A stretch of DNA of 16,390 nt from a bacterium (GTDB lineage: Bacteria; Zhuqueibacterota; Zhuqueibacteria; Residuimicrobiales; Krinioviventaceae). Below the pieces are notes generated by a model. It worked only from the letters and a program-made list of their open reading frames with translations, did no database searches and was not told the DNA's origin. Numbering within the stretch: the stretch's first letter is position 1; every line of letters starts with the position of its first letter. The position numbers and the translations under genes are program-made. Below are positions 7,668-14,554 of the stretch, in pieces. The stretch spans positions 1 to 16,390 of the forward strand of contig JAJRST010000438.1 in NCBI GenBank assembly GCA_024278645.1, written 5' to 3'.

Positions 7668-8363
7668 ATGCAGCCCAACGTTTTTGATGCATTATTTCAA
7701 AGTGCTCCGACCATATTTTTCCTTGACGTTGTAATGAACGTATTGTTGGCTTTTGTCATAGGCTTTCTCATTGCCGTGATATACCGGCTGACTTTTACCG
7801 GATATACTTATTCCGCTTCATTCGTCAACACCCTGGTCATCATTTCTATGGTGACGGCGATCGTCATTATGGTCATCGGCAACAACCTGGCGCGCGCATT
7901 TGGGCTGGTCGGCGCCATGTCGATCATTCGCTTTCGCACGGCGGTGAAGGACACAAAAGATATCGCCTTTGTCTTTTTCGCCCTTGCCGGCGGCCTGGCC
8001 ACGGGCGCCGGCAGCCACATGGTCGGCATAGTCGGCTCGGTAATGGTTGGCCTTGTGGTGATTCTGCTGTACCTGTTCAACTTTGGCGTCTCCACGAACA
8101 AAGAGCTGCTGCTGCGATTTTGGATGGCGCCGGTTGAAGACGACACTCCACCCTATTTGCCGGTGTTCAATAAATATTTACAATCTCACACTCTTGTGAA
8201 TATGCGATCCGCGCGGCTGGGCCAGTTTCTGGAACTTTCCTTCAATGTGAAGTTTAAAAAAGACGCCACCCACCAAAAGTTGATTCACGACCTTGGCGTT
8301 ATCGAGGGCATCGAGCGCATCTCGTTAATCGTCGGTGAAAACACGGACGACCCGACAATTTAG
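7668..8363 (+). CDS. DUF4956 integral membrane protein
   Basis: This 231-residue protein has about four membrane helices (roughly 16-39, 51-71, 99-115 and 117-139) and a soluble C-terminal domain of about 80 residues. The conserved DUF4956 signature lies between helices two and three: GLVGAMSIIRFR (79-90) followed by TAVKDTKD (91-98), rich in Arg and Lys at the membrane face, then a Gly-rich helix (GGLATGAG, 108-115). The ribosome site GAGGA (7658-7662) is good, with five bases of spacing. No biochemical role is established for the family to my knowledge. Its steady company with VTC proteins suggests a membrane channel or anchor for the polymer that the VTC domain makes, by analogy with the membrane helices of yeast Vtc1-4. 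That link is inference. Its stop codon overlaps that of the convergent PAS gene. Confidence 0.88.
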   Translation: MQPNVFDALFQSAPTIFFLDVVMNVLLAFVIGFLIAVIYRLTFTGYTYSASFVNTLVIISMVTAIVIMVIGNNLARAFGLVGAMSIIRFRTAVKDTKDIAFVFFALAGGLATGAGSHMVGIVGSVMVGLVVILLYLFNFGVSTNKELLLRFWMAPVEDDTPPYLPVFNKYLQSHTLVNMRSARLGQFLELSFNVKFKKDATHQKLIHDLGVIEGIERISLIVGENTDDPTI

Positions 8364-8701
8364 CGGTTTTGTTTTTGCGGCGGTTCGTGTCTTTCATAAT
8401 AGCCGACAAGGCGGCCATCCGCATCGCGCACGGCGCGCATATAAAGCCGATGTTTTTCATTATCGGTTGTCAGCCGCTCCTCGAGTCCATTTTTCATTTC
8501 GTCCAATATTTCCAGTATCATGCGTTGAGATTCGGGGTTGTGGCAACTCAGAATCGAGCGTCCAATTATCGACGTTCCCTCCTTGTATCGCTCAATTGCC
8601 GTTCTATTAATATACCTGACGATATGTTCAACATCGCAAAAAACCAGCGGCGTTTTCAAGCTGTCAAGAATGGCGTCTTTAATTCGTTCGTCAATAATCA
8701 T
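8360..8701 (-). CDS. Small single-domain PAS protein (DUF438-type PAS_10)
   Basis: This 113-residue protein is little more than one PAS domain. The sequence begins with a helix (1-15), then PLVFCDVEHIVRYIN (18-32). CHNPES (53-58) falls where the DUF438-associated PAS domains usually have Cys-His-x-x-x-Ser. The last strands are YMRAVRDADGRLVGYYER (87-104), typical of the family. It has no output domain, so it must act through a partner. Its ATG directly follows the stop of the methyltransferase gene, making it the last gene of the nikR operon. Ligand unknown; the Cys-His pair could bind heme or metal, but that is speculation. It converges with the DUF4956 gene, the stop codons overlapping by four bases. 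Confidence 0.75.
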   Translation of the reverse strand: MIIDERIKDAILDSLKTPLVFCDVEHIVRYINRTAIERYKEGTSIIGRSILSCHNPESQRMILEILDEMKNGLEERLTTDNEKHRLYMRAVRDADGRLVGYYERHEPPQKQNR

Positions 8702-9289
8702 TCAACTTCCTTTCCTGGCCTCGATAAAATACAGGTTTGGGTTCTCCGTAACGCGAATATTCTCAAAGTCGTACCGCTGCAGCATCGCCGCTAAACACTC
8801 GGCCTTGGGCAGCTTGTCAAAGGCGACAACATCTTTGATTTGTGCGTGAAACCTATTTAGCCGTCGTGAACAGCAATTGTGAAAAATCAGTATTTTACCA
8901 TTGGGAGTCAAAACCCGGTAAAATTCCTGCAATGCAGCGCTCTGATTTTTGATATGCGGAAATGTAGAGTAGCAAATAATTTTTTGCACGGATTGCGATT
9001 TCACCCCTAAAAAGCAGGCGTCATTACAAATAAAGTTTACAGCGGCGGCAAGATTATTTTTCGCTTCGGCAAGCATTTTCTCGGACACGTCGATGGCCAA
9101 CACCCTTGCTTTTGGCGCCATGCGAATTATATGTTGCGAGGCGCACCCGGCGCCGCAGCCAATGTCCAGAACAAGATCGTGCGGACGTATGTCAAAGCTT
9201 TGCAAGATTTGCAGAAATTGAGCCGAAGGGGGATGGTTCCGCCACTCCGCCGCTAAACGATTAAAATAGGCTCTGTGTTTTTGTGACAT
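8702..9289 (-). CDS. Class I SAM-dependent methyltransferase
   Basis: This 195-residue cytoplasmic protein has a Rossmann methyltransferase fold. Motif I is LDIGCGAG (41-48) and the acidic end of strand two is Asp67 in AIDVSEKML. Motif II/III lies around IICYSTFPHI (104-113), where many relatives read F-x-H-hydrophobic, and FYRVLTPNGKILIFH (123-137) is the post-motif strand. The segment HNCCSRRLNRFH (137-148) resembles a substrate-side SR-x-x-N-x-x-H pattern. Cysteines are unusually frequent (45, 49, 88, 92, 106, 139, 140). The substrate is unknown. It sits one base after the ECF-type gene, abuts the PAS gene, and is downstream of nikR and a TonB receptor. A role in making or modifying a metal-binding small molecule is therefore possible, but only by context. 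Confidence 0.85.
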   Translation of the reverse strand: MSQKHRAYFNRLAAEWRNHPPSAQFLQILQSFDIRPHDLVLDIGCGAGCASQHIIRMAPKARVLAIDVSEKMLAEAKNNLAAAVNFICNDACFLGVKSQSVQKIICYSTFPHIKNQSAALQEFYRVLTPNGKILIFHNCCSRRLNRFHAQIKDVVAFDKLPKAECLAAMLQRYDFENIRVTENPNLYFIEARKGS

Positions 9290-9290
9290 A

Positions 9291-9821
9291 CTATTTGCGC
9301 AGCGAGAAAACCGGTTCGTGTTTTATTCTATTCATTACAATTGGAAGCAAAATCAAAATGGCGACGACTCCGGGCATTCCCTGAACGACCATTGTTACAG
9401 AAAACATCGTTGGCGGCAATCCCAGAAGCGGGGCCAATGCAATCACTGTTAAAAATAAAACTATTCTGGACAGAAGCAAGCCAATTAACAGAGGCCAAAA
9501 AATCCCCCACCGCGTACGGGTATAAAACAGAGACGTTGCGGCGGCCAGAAAAAATAGCTCCGCCATCATCACCTGCAGAATCGGCGGCGAAACCGGCGGC
9601 ATTCCCGTGATCATGGAAGAAAGCACCGGCGCCAGCAAAGCAACGGCGATCGCCAGGGGCGCGTCAAGAAAAAACGCGGCGGCGGCGACAGGCCAAAACA
9701 TGGGCAAAAAAATGCTTCCAAGCCCAAGACCGTGGAAGAGCATGGGAAAGAGAACGCCGAACGCCATAAACATGGCGCTCAGCGTCATCTGTTGCGTTCT
9801 TTTGTTCAAGAGAAACCTCAA
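9291..9821 (-). CDS. ECF-type transporter S component (substrate unknown)
   Basis: This 176-residue, very hydrophobic protein has about five to six membrane helices. The segment GLGLGSIFLPMFWPV (31-45) and TGMPPVSPP (72-80) match the pattern of small ECF substrate-binding S proteins, in which a glycine-rich loop and a PM-x-x-P motif follow the first helix. The residue after PM is Phe here, where I recall His in many relatives. No EcfA, EcfA' or EcfT gene is in the window, so it may share a remote energising module or work alone. It is not a CbiM/NikM protein, since the MHIPDG metal-binding N-terminus is absent. Its ATG overlaps the receptor stop as ATGA, which ties its function to uptake of whatever crosses the outer membrane through that receptor. 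Confidence 0.7.
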   Translation of the reverse strand: MRFLLNKRTQQMTLSAMFMAFGVLFPMLFHGLGLGSIFLPMFWPVAAAAFFLDAPLAIAVALLAPVLSSMITGMPPVSPPILQVMMAELFFLAAATSLFYTRTRWGIFWPLLIGLLLSRIVLFLTVIALAPLLGLPPTMFSVTMVVQGMPGVVAILILLPIVMNRIKHEPVFSLRK

Positions 9822-11662
9822 AAGCTGTAAGAAAGTTCACTCATAAAAGTACGACCGGGCATCGGGTAGCCGGAAATGGTTTGATATTTCTGGTCGAGGG
9901 CGTTTTTAAGCGTTAAGCGCAATCCAAGGGGCTTCCACGGTACGACCTTTACCGCCAAATTCAAAAGCGTATAATCCGGCAGCCTGTCCTCCCTGTTGTC
10001 CTTGCCGTACAATTGAGCGGCGTGCAACAGGGTGGCCATAACGTCGATCTTGCCGAAATCATAGGCGGCATAAAAAGTAAGCTTTTGTTCCGGGGCGCCC
10101 AGCGTCTCGTCGCCCAAATCCATATCCGACCAGGAAGCCGTCATATCCAGCCGATGAGACGGCCGCCAGCGCGCCATTAATTCATAGCCGCTGTGTTGGA
10201 ACTCGCCGGAGTTGACGAACCGCGGTTTGCCGCCGTCAAATTGCATTCGAATCAGGTGTTCGCCATTTGACTGAAAAACCACGGCTTCTATTTCCGCGTA
10301 GGCGCCCATCCCTTGGGTGACGCCGACCTCATAGTTCCACATACTCTCCGGCGCCAGGGCCTCGTTGCGCGGCGGAAAGATATAGAGTTCGCGGATTGCC
10401 GGGCTGCGAAAACCCTTGGCCGCCGAGGCGCGAATTGAGGTGGAGGATGTTGCGTGCATAACCAGTCCAATCTTTGGCAGCGTCTCGGTTCCATAAAGGT
10501 TATGATTCTCCACTCTCAAACCGGCGGAAGCGACAAAGCGTTGCAAAAGCAATTGTTGCACATGCACATAAGGCGCCCATTCGGTCATAAAATGCTCCGA
10601 ATAGTCGATGACCGGGATTTTGGGGGTCGAATCTTCCGCGTCGCCGCCATAGGTTTTATAGTCAATTCCTATGATCGTCGTATTTCCGGCCCAGAGCGTA
10701 GCGTTATGATAAAACATCGCTCCCACCGTACGGTCGTTGGAACGCCAGCCGTCGTAAATCTCATGCCGCCCAAAATTGCCGTGCAGTTTGAGATAGGATC
10801 GGCCGAGCCTGCCGTCATGAGTCAACGACACATCGGCGCCGGAACGGACGATGTTGTACCAGTGGTCCACGGCCGGAGCGTCGACGGTTCCGGGATCAAG
10901 CAGGCGAACATCCGCATAGTTGGCGTTTATCTCCACATCGGTTTTATCCGATATTTTATAGCCGGCATGTGCGGAAGCAAAAGAGCCGTCATAATTCGAA
11001 TTGTCGCGGTGTCCGTCGGTTCGCTGCGATCCGGCGGTCACATAATAGTCAAAAGCACTGATCTTGCCGCCATGTTGCAAATTGATTTTCCGGCTGTTGA
11101 AATTGCCGGCGGCGCCGGAAACGCGCGTTTGAAAGCCGTCCTCCCTGACCTTTTTGGAAACAAGATTGATGACGCCGCCCATGGCATTTGTGCCATAAAG
11201 GAAAGAGGCCGGTCCTCTGACTACTTCGATTCGTTCCAGGCCGTCCAGGGAGTAGGCGTCCGGAAGTGGGTGGCCCATCAGCCCCATAATACCCGGGCGG
11301 CCGTCGCGCAACACAAGGACGCCGGTGGTCGGCGAGCCGCCGACGCCGCGGATGGAAATGCCGCCGGCGGCGCCTCGGGCAATGCCGTAGCCCATAACCG
11401 CACGCTCGGTGACAAACACGCCGGGCACGTGATCCTTGACCAGCTCCAGGGCGGAGCTGGAGACAGCCTGACGAATGAGCTTTTCATCCAGAACCGAAAC
11501 GCTGGCGGCAATTGCCCGCTGCGCGCCTTCTACTTTTGTCGCCGTAACCACGAGGGGGTTAAAGCGATATTTAACCGAGTCCGTTTTACTTTCTTTGGCA
11601 AAAACTGCTGAAACCAACGATAACAGCACAAGCATAATTGCTAAACGTAAATCAATCTTCAT
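9818..11662 (-). CDS. TonB-dependent outer-membrane receptor
   Basis: This 614-residue receptor has a signal peptide (1-22, cleavage after VFA), a TonB-box-like stretch LVVTATK (37-43), a plug domain (about 45-170) with ISIRGVGG (102-109), LRDGRPG (118-124), IEVVRGPASFLYG (145-157) and GGVINLVS (162-169), and a 22-strand-type beta-barrel ending in Phe614. Length is typical of BtuB-sized receptors for metal complexes. The ribosome site is strong (AGGAG, complement of 11672-11676, nine bases before the ATG). It follows nikR by 31 bases and overlaps the ECF-type gene by four, so it belongs to the NikR-controlled unit. A nickel or other metal chelate is the likely cargo from context. Cobalamin is possible but no cobalamin riboswitch fits in the 31-base gap. 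Confidence 0.93.
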   Translation of the reverse strand: MKIDLRLAIMLVLLSLVSAVFAKESKTDSVKYRFNPLVVTATKVEGAQRAIAASVSVLDEKLIRQAVSSSALELVKDHVPGVFVTERAVMGYGIARGAAGGISIRGVGGSPTTGVLVLRDGRPGIMGLMGHPLPDAYSLDGLERIEVVRGPASFLYGTNAMGGVINLVSKKVREDGFQTRVSGAAGNFNSRKINLQHGGKISAFDYYVTAGSQRTDGHRDNSNYDGSFASAHAGYKISDKTDVEINANYADVRLLDPGTVDAPAVDHWYNIVRSGADVSLTHDGRLGRSYLKLHGNFGRHEIYDGWRSNDRTVGAMFYHNATLWAGNTTIIGIDYKTYGGDAEDSTPKIPVIDYSEHFMTEWAPYVHVQQLLLQRFVASAGLRVENHNLYGTETLPKIGLVMHATSSTSIRASAAKGFRSPAIRELYIFPPRNEALAPESMWNYEVGVTQGMGAYAEIEAVVFQSNGEHLIRMQFDGGKPRFVNSGEFQHSGYELMARWRPSHRLDMTASWSDMDLGDETLGAPEQKLTFYAAYDFGKIDVMATLLHAAQLYGKDNREDRLPDYTLLNLAVKVVPWKPLGLRLTLKNALDQKYQTISGYPMPGRTFMSELSYSF

Positions 11663-11693
11663 CTCACTTGACTCCTCTCCTTAAACTCCAGTG

Positions 11694-12110
11694 TTATTTT
11701 AATGCTTTGCCAGTAGTGGTCATAACAAGGCTGCCGTGTTTCACGCCCTTGGCGCCGATGAGTTCGTTGGCCAGTTTTCGTATCTTCTTGGCGCATCCTC
11801 TGACGGCCGACACTTCGAGGCTGTTCTCCTCGTCCAGTTGCACATGCATGGTGGAAATGATCTCCTGCAATGGACCGTGAGACTGCGCCAATTTTTTAGT
11901 GATGGTATTCAACTTTTGGTCGACGATAACCGTCAACGTCCCCACGACTTTATCCTTGGGATCCTCCCACTCGTCACGAATCAGTGCGTCGCGAATCAGA
12001 TCACGAATGGCTTCGGAGCGTGTGGCATAGCCTTTTTTTTGGATATGTTGATCAAACTTTTCGAGCAAGGCGCTGTCCAAAGAAACGCCGAATCGAATAA
12101 GAGAACTCAT
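11694..12110 (-). CDS. nikR: NikR-family ribbon-helix-helix regulator with altered metal site
   Basis: This 138-residue repressor has an N-terminal ribbon-helix-helix DNA-binding domain (IRFGVSLDSALLEKFD, 5-20; RSEAIRDLIRDAL, 31-43) and a C-terminal ACT-like domain (about 55-130), ending in GVKHGSL (122-128) as in classical NikR. In E. coli NikR nickel is held by His76, His87, His89 and Cys95; the aligned residues here are His78, His89, Gln91 and Ser97, so two ligands are gone. The Tyr-x-His near the start of the domain is also replaced (Val63-Asp-Gln65). The ribosome site GGAG is well placed (six bases). A matching operator lies just upstream, so DNA recognition appears intact. It may sense another metal or bind nickel in another way. 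First gene of a five-gene operon. Confidence 0.9.
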   Translation of the reverse strand: MSSLIRFGVSLDSALLEKFDQHIQKKGYATRSEAIRDLIRDALIRDEWEDPKDKVVGTLTVIVDQKLNTITKKLAQSHGPLQEIISTMHVQLDEENSLEVSAVRGCAKKIRKLANELIGAKGVKHGSLVMTTTGKALK

Positions 12111-12123
12111 TTAAAACTCCAGG

Positions 12124-12150
12124 GTGTTACGTTTTCTAAAAAGGTAACAC
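12124..12150 (-). promoter_or_regulatory. NikR operator (perfect inverted repeat)
   Basis: GTGTTAC (12124-12130) and GTAACAC (12144-12150) form a perfect inverted repeat with a 13-base spacer. It matches the GTGTTAC-N13/14-GTAACAC operator type reported for Geobacter NikR. It lies 14 bases upstream of the nikR ATG and overlaps the predicted -10, which indicates autorepression of the whole operon. Confidence 0.85.
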
Positions 12151-12169
12151 GTCGACGCCCCAATGTCAA
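12141..12169 (-). promoter_or_regulatory. nikR operon promoter
   Basis: On the minus strand a perfect -35 TTGACA (complement of 12164-12169) is followed after 17 bases by TACCTT (12141-12146), a weak -10. The -10 lies within the operator, so bound NikR should block polymerase. Confidence 0.6.
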
Positions 12170-12192
12170 GAATTTTTTCACAAAAATAGTGG

Positions 12193-13449
12193 TCAAATAA
12201 AGATCATGCCGGCAAAAGTGACCGTGGATCGTTGTTCGTCCATGATCGCATTGTCATATCGGAGCAGGTGAGCTTTTGAGGGTGGGAGAACGCCGAGCAG
12301 CGTTCGCAGAGCAGGATAGCCGCAAATGTTGTACATGTTATTCGAGTTGACAAAAAGACGCTCAAATTCTGCGACATCCTGGGTTGTCAGTGCATCAATC
12401 ACGCGGCGGTCAAACTGCTCGACCTTTGATAAAAAATAGGGGTCCGGCTCAAAGGCGTCGCCGTATCGCCGGCCGACATGGGAAAAATCAACACTGGCGA
12501 TAAAGCAGACAGAGCCGTCATATTCCGATGCGCTCCTGTTCAGAGCAGCGATAAAGTCCTTTACCTGCTCTTCGGCGGCGCCGGAACGAATATGTGAAAA
12601 AGAGGCGAGCACGGGGACGATTTTAAAATCAGAATTGAGATGCCTCTTTAGAAAAATCGTCTGAAACTCGATGCTATGCTCATAGCGGTGCACAAGTTCA
12701 TCGGCCAAATAGTCCACATTGCATTGGGCAAGCAGTTTATCGACAAAAGCGCCCTCTGTCCGCACGTCGCCGAACGGCGTTTGAAAATTCTTTCTTGTCA
12801 GCGCGAAAGGATGTTGCGTCGGTTGATGCGAGATTCCCAAAATAACATACACATCCGCCGCATCGGACGCCTGCAGCGCCTGATAGGTCGCCGCATAAAC
12901 ATGCCCCCCAAGTCGCGGATCAATGTGCGGCGCTATCATGGCTTTGATCTTGCGGTTTCGCACCGCGTTTCTTATGGAAGCGTCGACGCCGGACTGTTCG
13001 GCATAGTGCTGCAATTCTTTTTCAAGCTCCAAAGGGTTATCCGCGTAGCTGCTGCCGGCGCACGCCGGCGTTCTATCTTGTTGACGTACAAATTCTTGCC
13101 GCAATTGTTCAATTTTTGCAAATGTTCGATTGTTTTCCAACAACAGCGACTGATCCATCTTTTTGATCATTTTTGCAAGTCTTGACGGCGGCAATTCCCT
13201 GCCGAATTGATGCGCGTATTTTTCACAAAGCGTCTCGAGGGAATGTTCCCCATCAAAAAAACGAACTAGATAAAAAAGGTCTTGCGGGATTAAAATTCGA
13301 TGCGGAGATAGGTCGAGCGGGTCTCTCAATGAAACATAAATGGCGCCCTTTTGATCGCGATATTGAAAAGGGTCGAGATCCGTTCGAATTTGGGGACAAT
13401 AATAGGAGCGTCTTTTTGAAAATGAGTCGGCTATTCTTTTGATGCTCAT
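12193..13449 (-). CDS. amrB: MEMO-family protein (AmmeMemoRadiSam system protein B) with N-terminal extension
   Basis: This 418-residue protein carries a MEMO domain from about 125 to 418. The domain entry (PACAGSSYADNP, 128-139), APHIDPRLGGHVYA (173-186), GISHQP with His208, YEHSIEFQ with His258, DFSHVG with His324 and NICGYPALRTLL with Cys376 supply the conserved metal-site and cysteine residues of the family. The first 110 residues are extra: a strand-rich start followed by a helical part (FDGEHSLETLCEKY, 65-78; LAKMIKKMDQSLLLE, 91-105) resembling a PqqD-like winged-helix domain. MEMO proteins are related to metal dioxygenases; human MEMO1 has been linked to iron or copper. The bacterial role is unknown. 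It lies 19 bases after the transglycosylase and directly upstream of nikR, but the AMMECR1 and radical SAM partners are not here. Confidence 0.88.
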   Translation of the reverse strand: MSIKRIADSFSKRRSYYCPQIRTDLDPFQYRDQKGAIYVSLRDPLDLSPHRILIPQDLFYLVRFFDGEHSLETLCEKYAHQFGRELPPSRLAKMIKKMDQSLLLENNRTFAKIEQLRQEFVRQQDRTPACAGSSYADNPLELEKELQHYAEQSGVDASIRNAVRNRKIKAMIAPHIDPRLGGHVYAATYQALQASDAADVYVILGISHQPTQHPFALTRKNFQTPFGDVRTEGAFVDKLLAQCNVDYLADELVHRYEHSIEFQTIFLKRHLNSDFKIVPVLASFSHIRSGAAEEQVKDFIAALNRSASEYDGSVCFIASVDFSHVGRRYGDAFEPDPYFLSKVEQFDRRVIDALTTQDVAEFERLFVNSNNMYNICGYPALRTLLGVLPPSKAHLLRYDNAIMDEQRSTVTFAGMIFI

Positions 13450-13468
13450 GACAACGCCGCTTGTTGGT

Positions 13469-14554
13469 TTACATGCCGTCTTTCGACTCGTCCATTTTTG
13501 CCGGCTCCACTCGGTCGACCAACGACGGCAACGGCTTTTTCAGCATATTCAAAATCTCGGCTTCCGTGGCGCTATGAGCCGAGTCGGCTGCTGATGCTTG
13601 AAATGCAAAAGAAATGTCGTCAATAGTTTGCACTTTTTGCTGCGGCGCCGGTTTGGTGTTGCTCACAAAAACCTCGCGCGGATCATAGCCGTCGCGATAG
13701 GGCAGCCGAAGCTCATAGCCCCTTGGAATCGGTCGTTTATTTTGAATCACCGGCCGGCGAAAAGCCGGGTTGTAGACAATCAGCGTGTCCTGGGGCACAT
13801 CAAAAATGGCGGCGATATGCCATAAATAAGCGCTGTTGGGCAGCACGATTGTCTGGTAGGCAACAGGTTTGTCTAGCCCGATATCGCCAAAGTATATTTT
13901 ATAATTCTTGGCCACCTGACGCGCCGCCAGGAATTCCGCATAAAAATTTCTGGAAGCAAAGCCAAAAGTCCTGCTAGTATACCGGGTAAATATTTCCCCA
14001 AAGTCACGACTTCCGGTCTGAAGGATGGCCCTTTTCATACCGGTCAGGCCGTGATTGTAGGCGGTGATGGCCAGCGGCCATGATTGCAACTCTTCATAAT
14101 TAAGCTTTAACAACTGTGCAGCGGCTTCCGTAGCGGAAATCGGATCGCGGCGCTCATCAATGGCGTAATTGACCATCAGAAAAAGCCGCCCGGTGTGACG
14201 AATGAACTGCCACAAGCCAACAGCGCCAACCTTGGAATAAGAGTTGTAATCAAAAAGCGACTCCACATGCGGCAGATAAACCAGATCCTCGGGCAACTGA
14301 TAGCGCGCCAATGTTTCCGTGATATGATCATGATAAGTCCCGGATCGACGCAGGCTCTCTGCAAAGCGATCGCGCAGCCCTATTTGACCGCGAACGCCAA
14401 AGCGTGCTTTTTGGAACTTTTCGGGATCGTCACACTGGGACCAGAGGATGTAAACGTGTCGTTCTTCAGAACTCAGGGAATCGAGGTGAATGGGTTTCTG
14501 CAGCCGTGAAAGCTTGAGCAATATCTCTCGATACTCATCCTTGACCTCCTCCAC
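13469..14554 (-). CDS. MltD-like lytic transglycosylase, main part downstream of a frameshift
   Basis: This 361-residue stretch holds the catalytic part of a periplasmic peptidoglycan lytic transglycosylase. LPHVESLFDYNSYSKVGAVG (95-114) contains the catalytic Glu98 of the Slt/MltD family; LWQFIRHTG (114-122) and ITAYNHG (163-169) complete the active-site signature. A LysM-like segment follows (about 245-300: IVLPNSAYLWHIAA...YNPAF...IPRGYELRLP), then a disordered tail. The GTG at 14552-14554 is probably not the true start: the signal peptide and N-terminal domain lie in the other frame just upstream (14868 to about 14570), and adding one base at an A7 tract joins them into a protein of about 466 residues. 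The MEMO gene follows by 19 bases. Without the frameshift being corrected, this part has no export signal. Confidence 0.88.
   Translation of the reverse strand: MEEVKDEYREILLKLSRLQKPIHLDSLSSEERHVYILWSQCDDPEKFQKARFGVRGQIGLRDRFAESLRRSGTYHDHITETLARYQLPEDLVYLPHVESLFDYNSYSKVGAVGLWQFIRHTGRLFLMVNYAIDERRDPISATEAAAQLLKLNYEELQSWPLAITAYNHGLTGMKRAILQTGSRDFGEIFTRYTSRTFGFASRNFYAEFLAARQVAKNYKIYFGDIGLDKPVAYQTIVLPNSAYLWHIAAIFDVPQDTLIVYNPAFRRPVIQNKRPIPRGYELRLPYRDGYDPREVFVSNTKPAPQQKVQTIDDISFAFQASAADSAHSATEAEILNMLKKPLPSLVDRVEPAKMDESKDGM

Noticed and set aside
10454..11611. Long open frame on the plus strand opposite the TonB receptor
   Set aside because: It is antisense to a receptor with complete family motifs, has no recognisable domain, and shows the composition expected of a shadow frame.
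11663..11693. Possible cobalamin riboswitch before the TonB receptor
   Set aside because: Only 31 bases separate the genes; there is no room for the aptamer.
11688..11696. A single GTGTTA-like half-site near the receptor ribosome site
   Set aside because: No inverted partner at 13-14 bases, and it overlaps the end of nikR, so it is probably chance.
14473..14530. The Arg/Ser-rich tail of the N-terminal transglycosylase frame as a real protein end
   Set aside because: It begins exactly after the A7 run and does not resemble the family, whereas the other frame continues the expected sequence.
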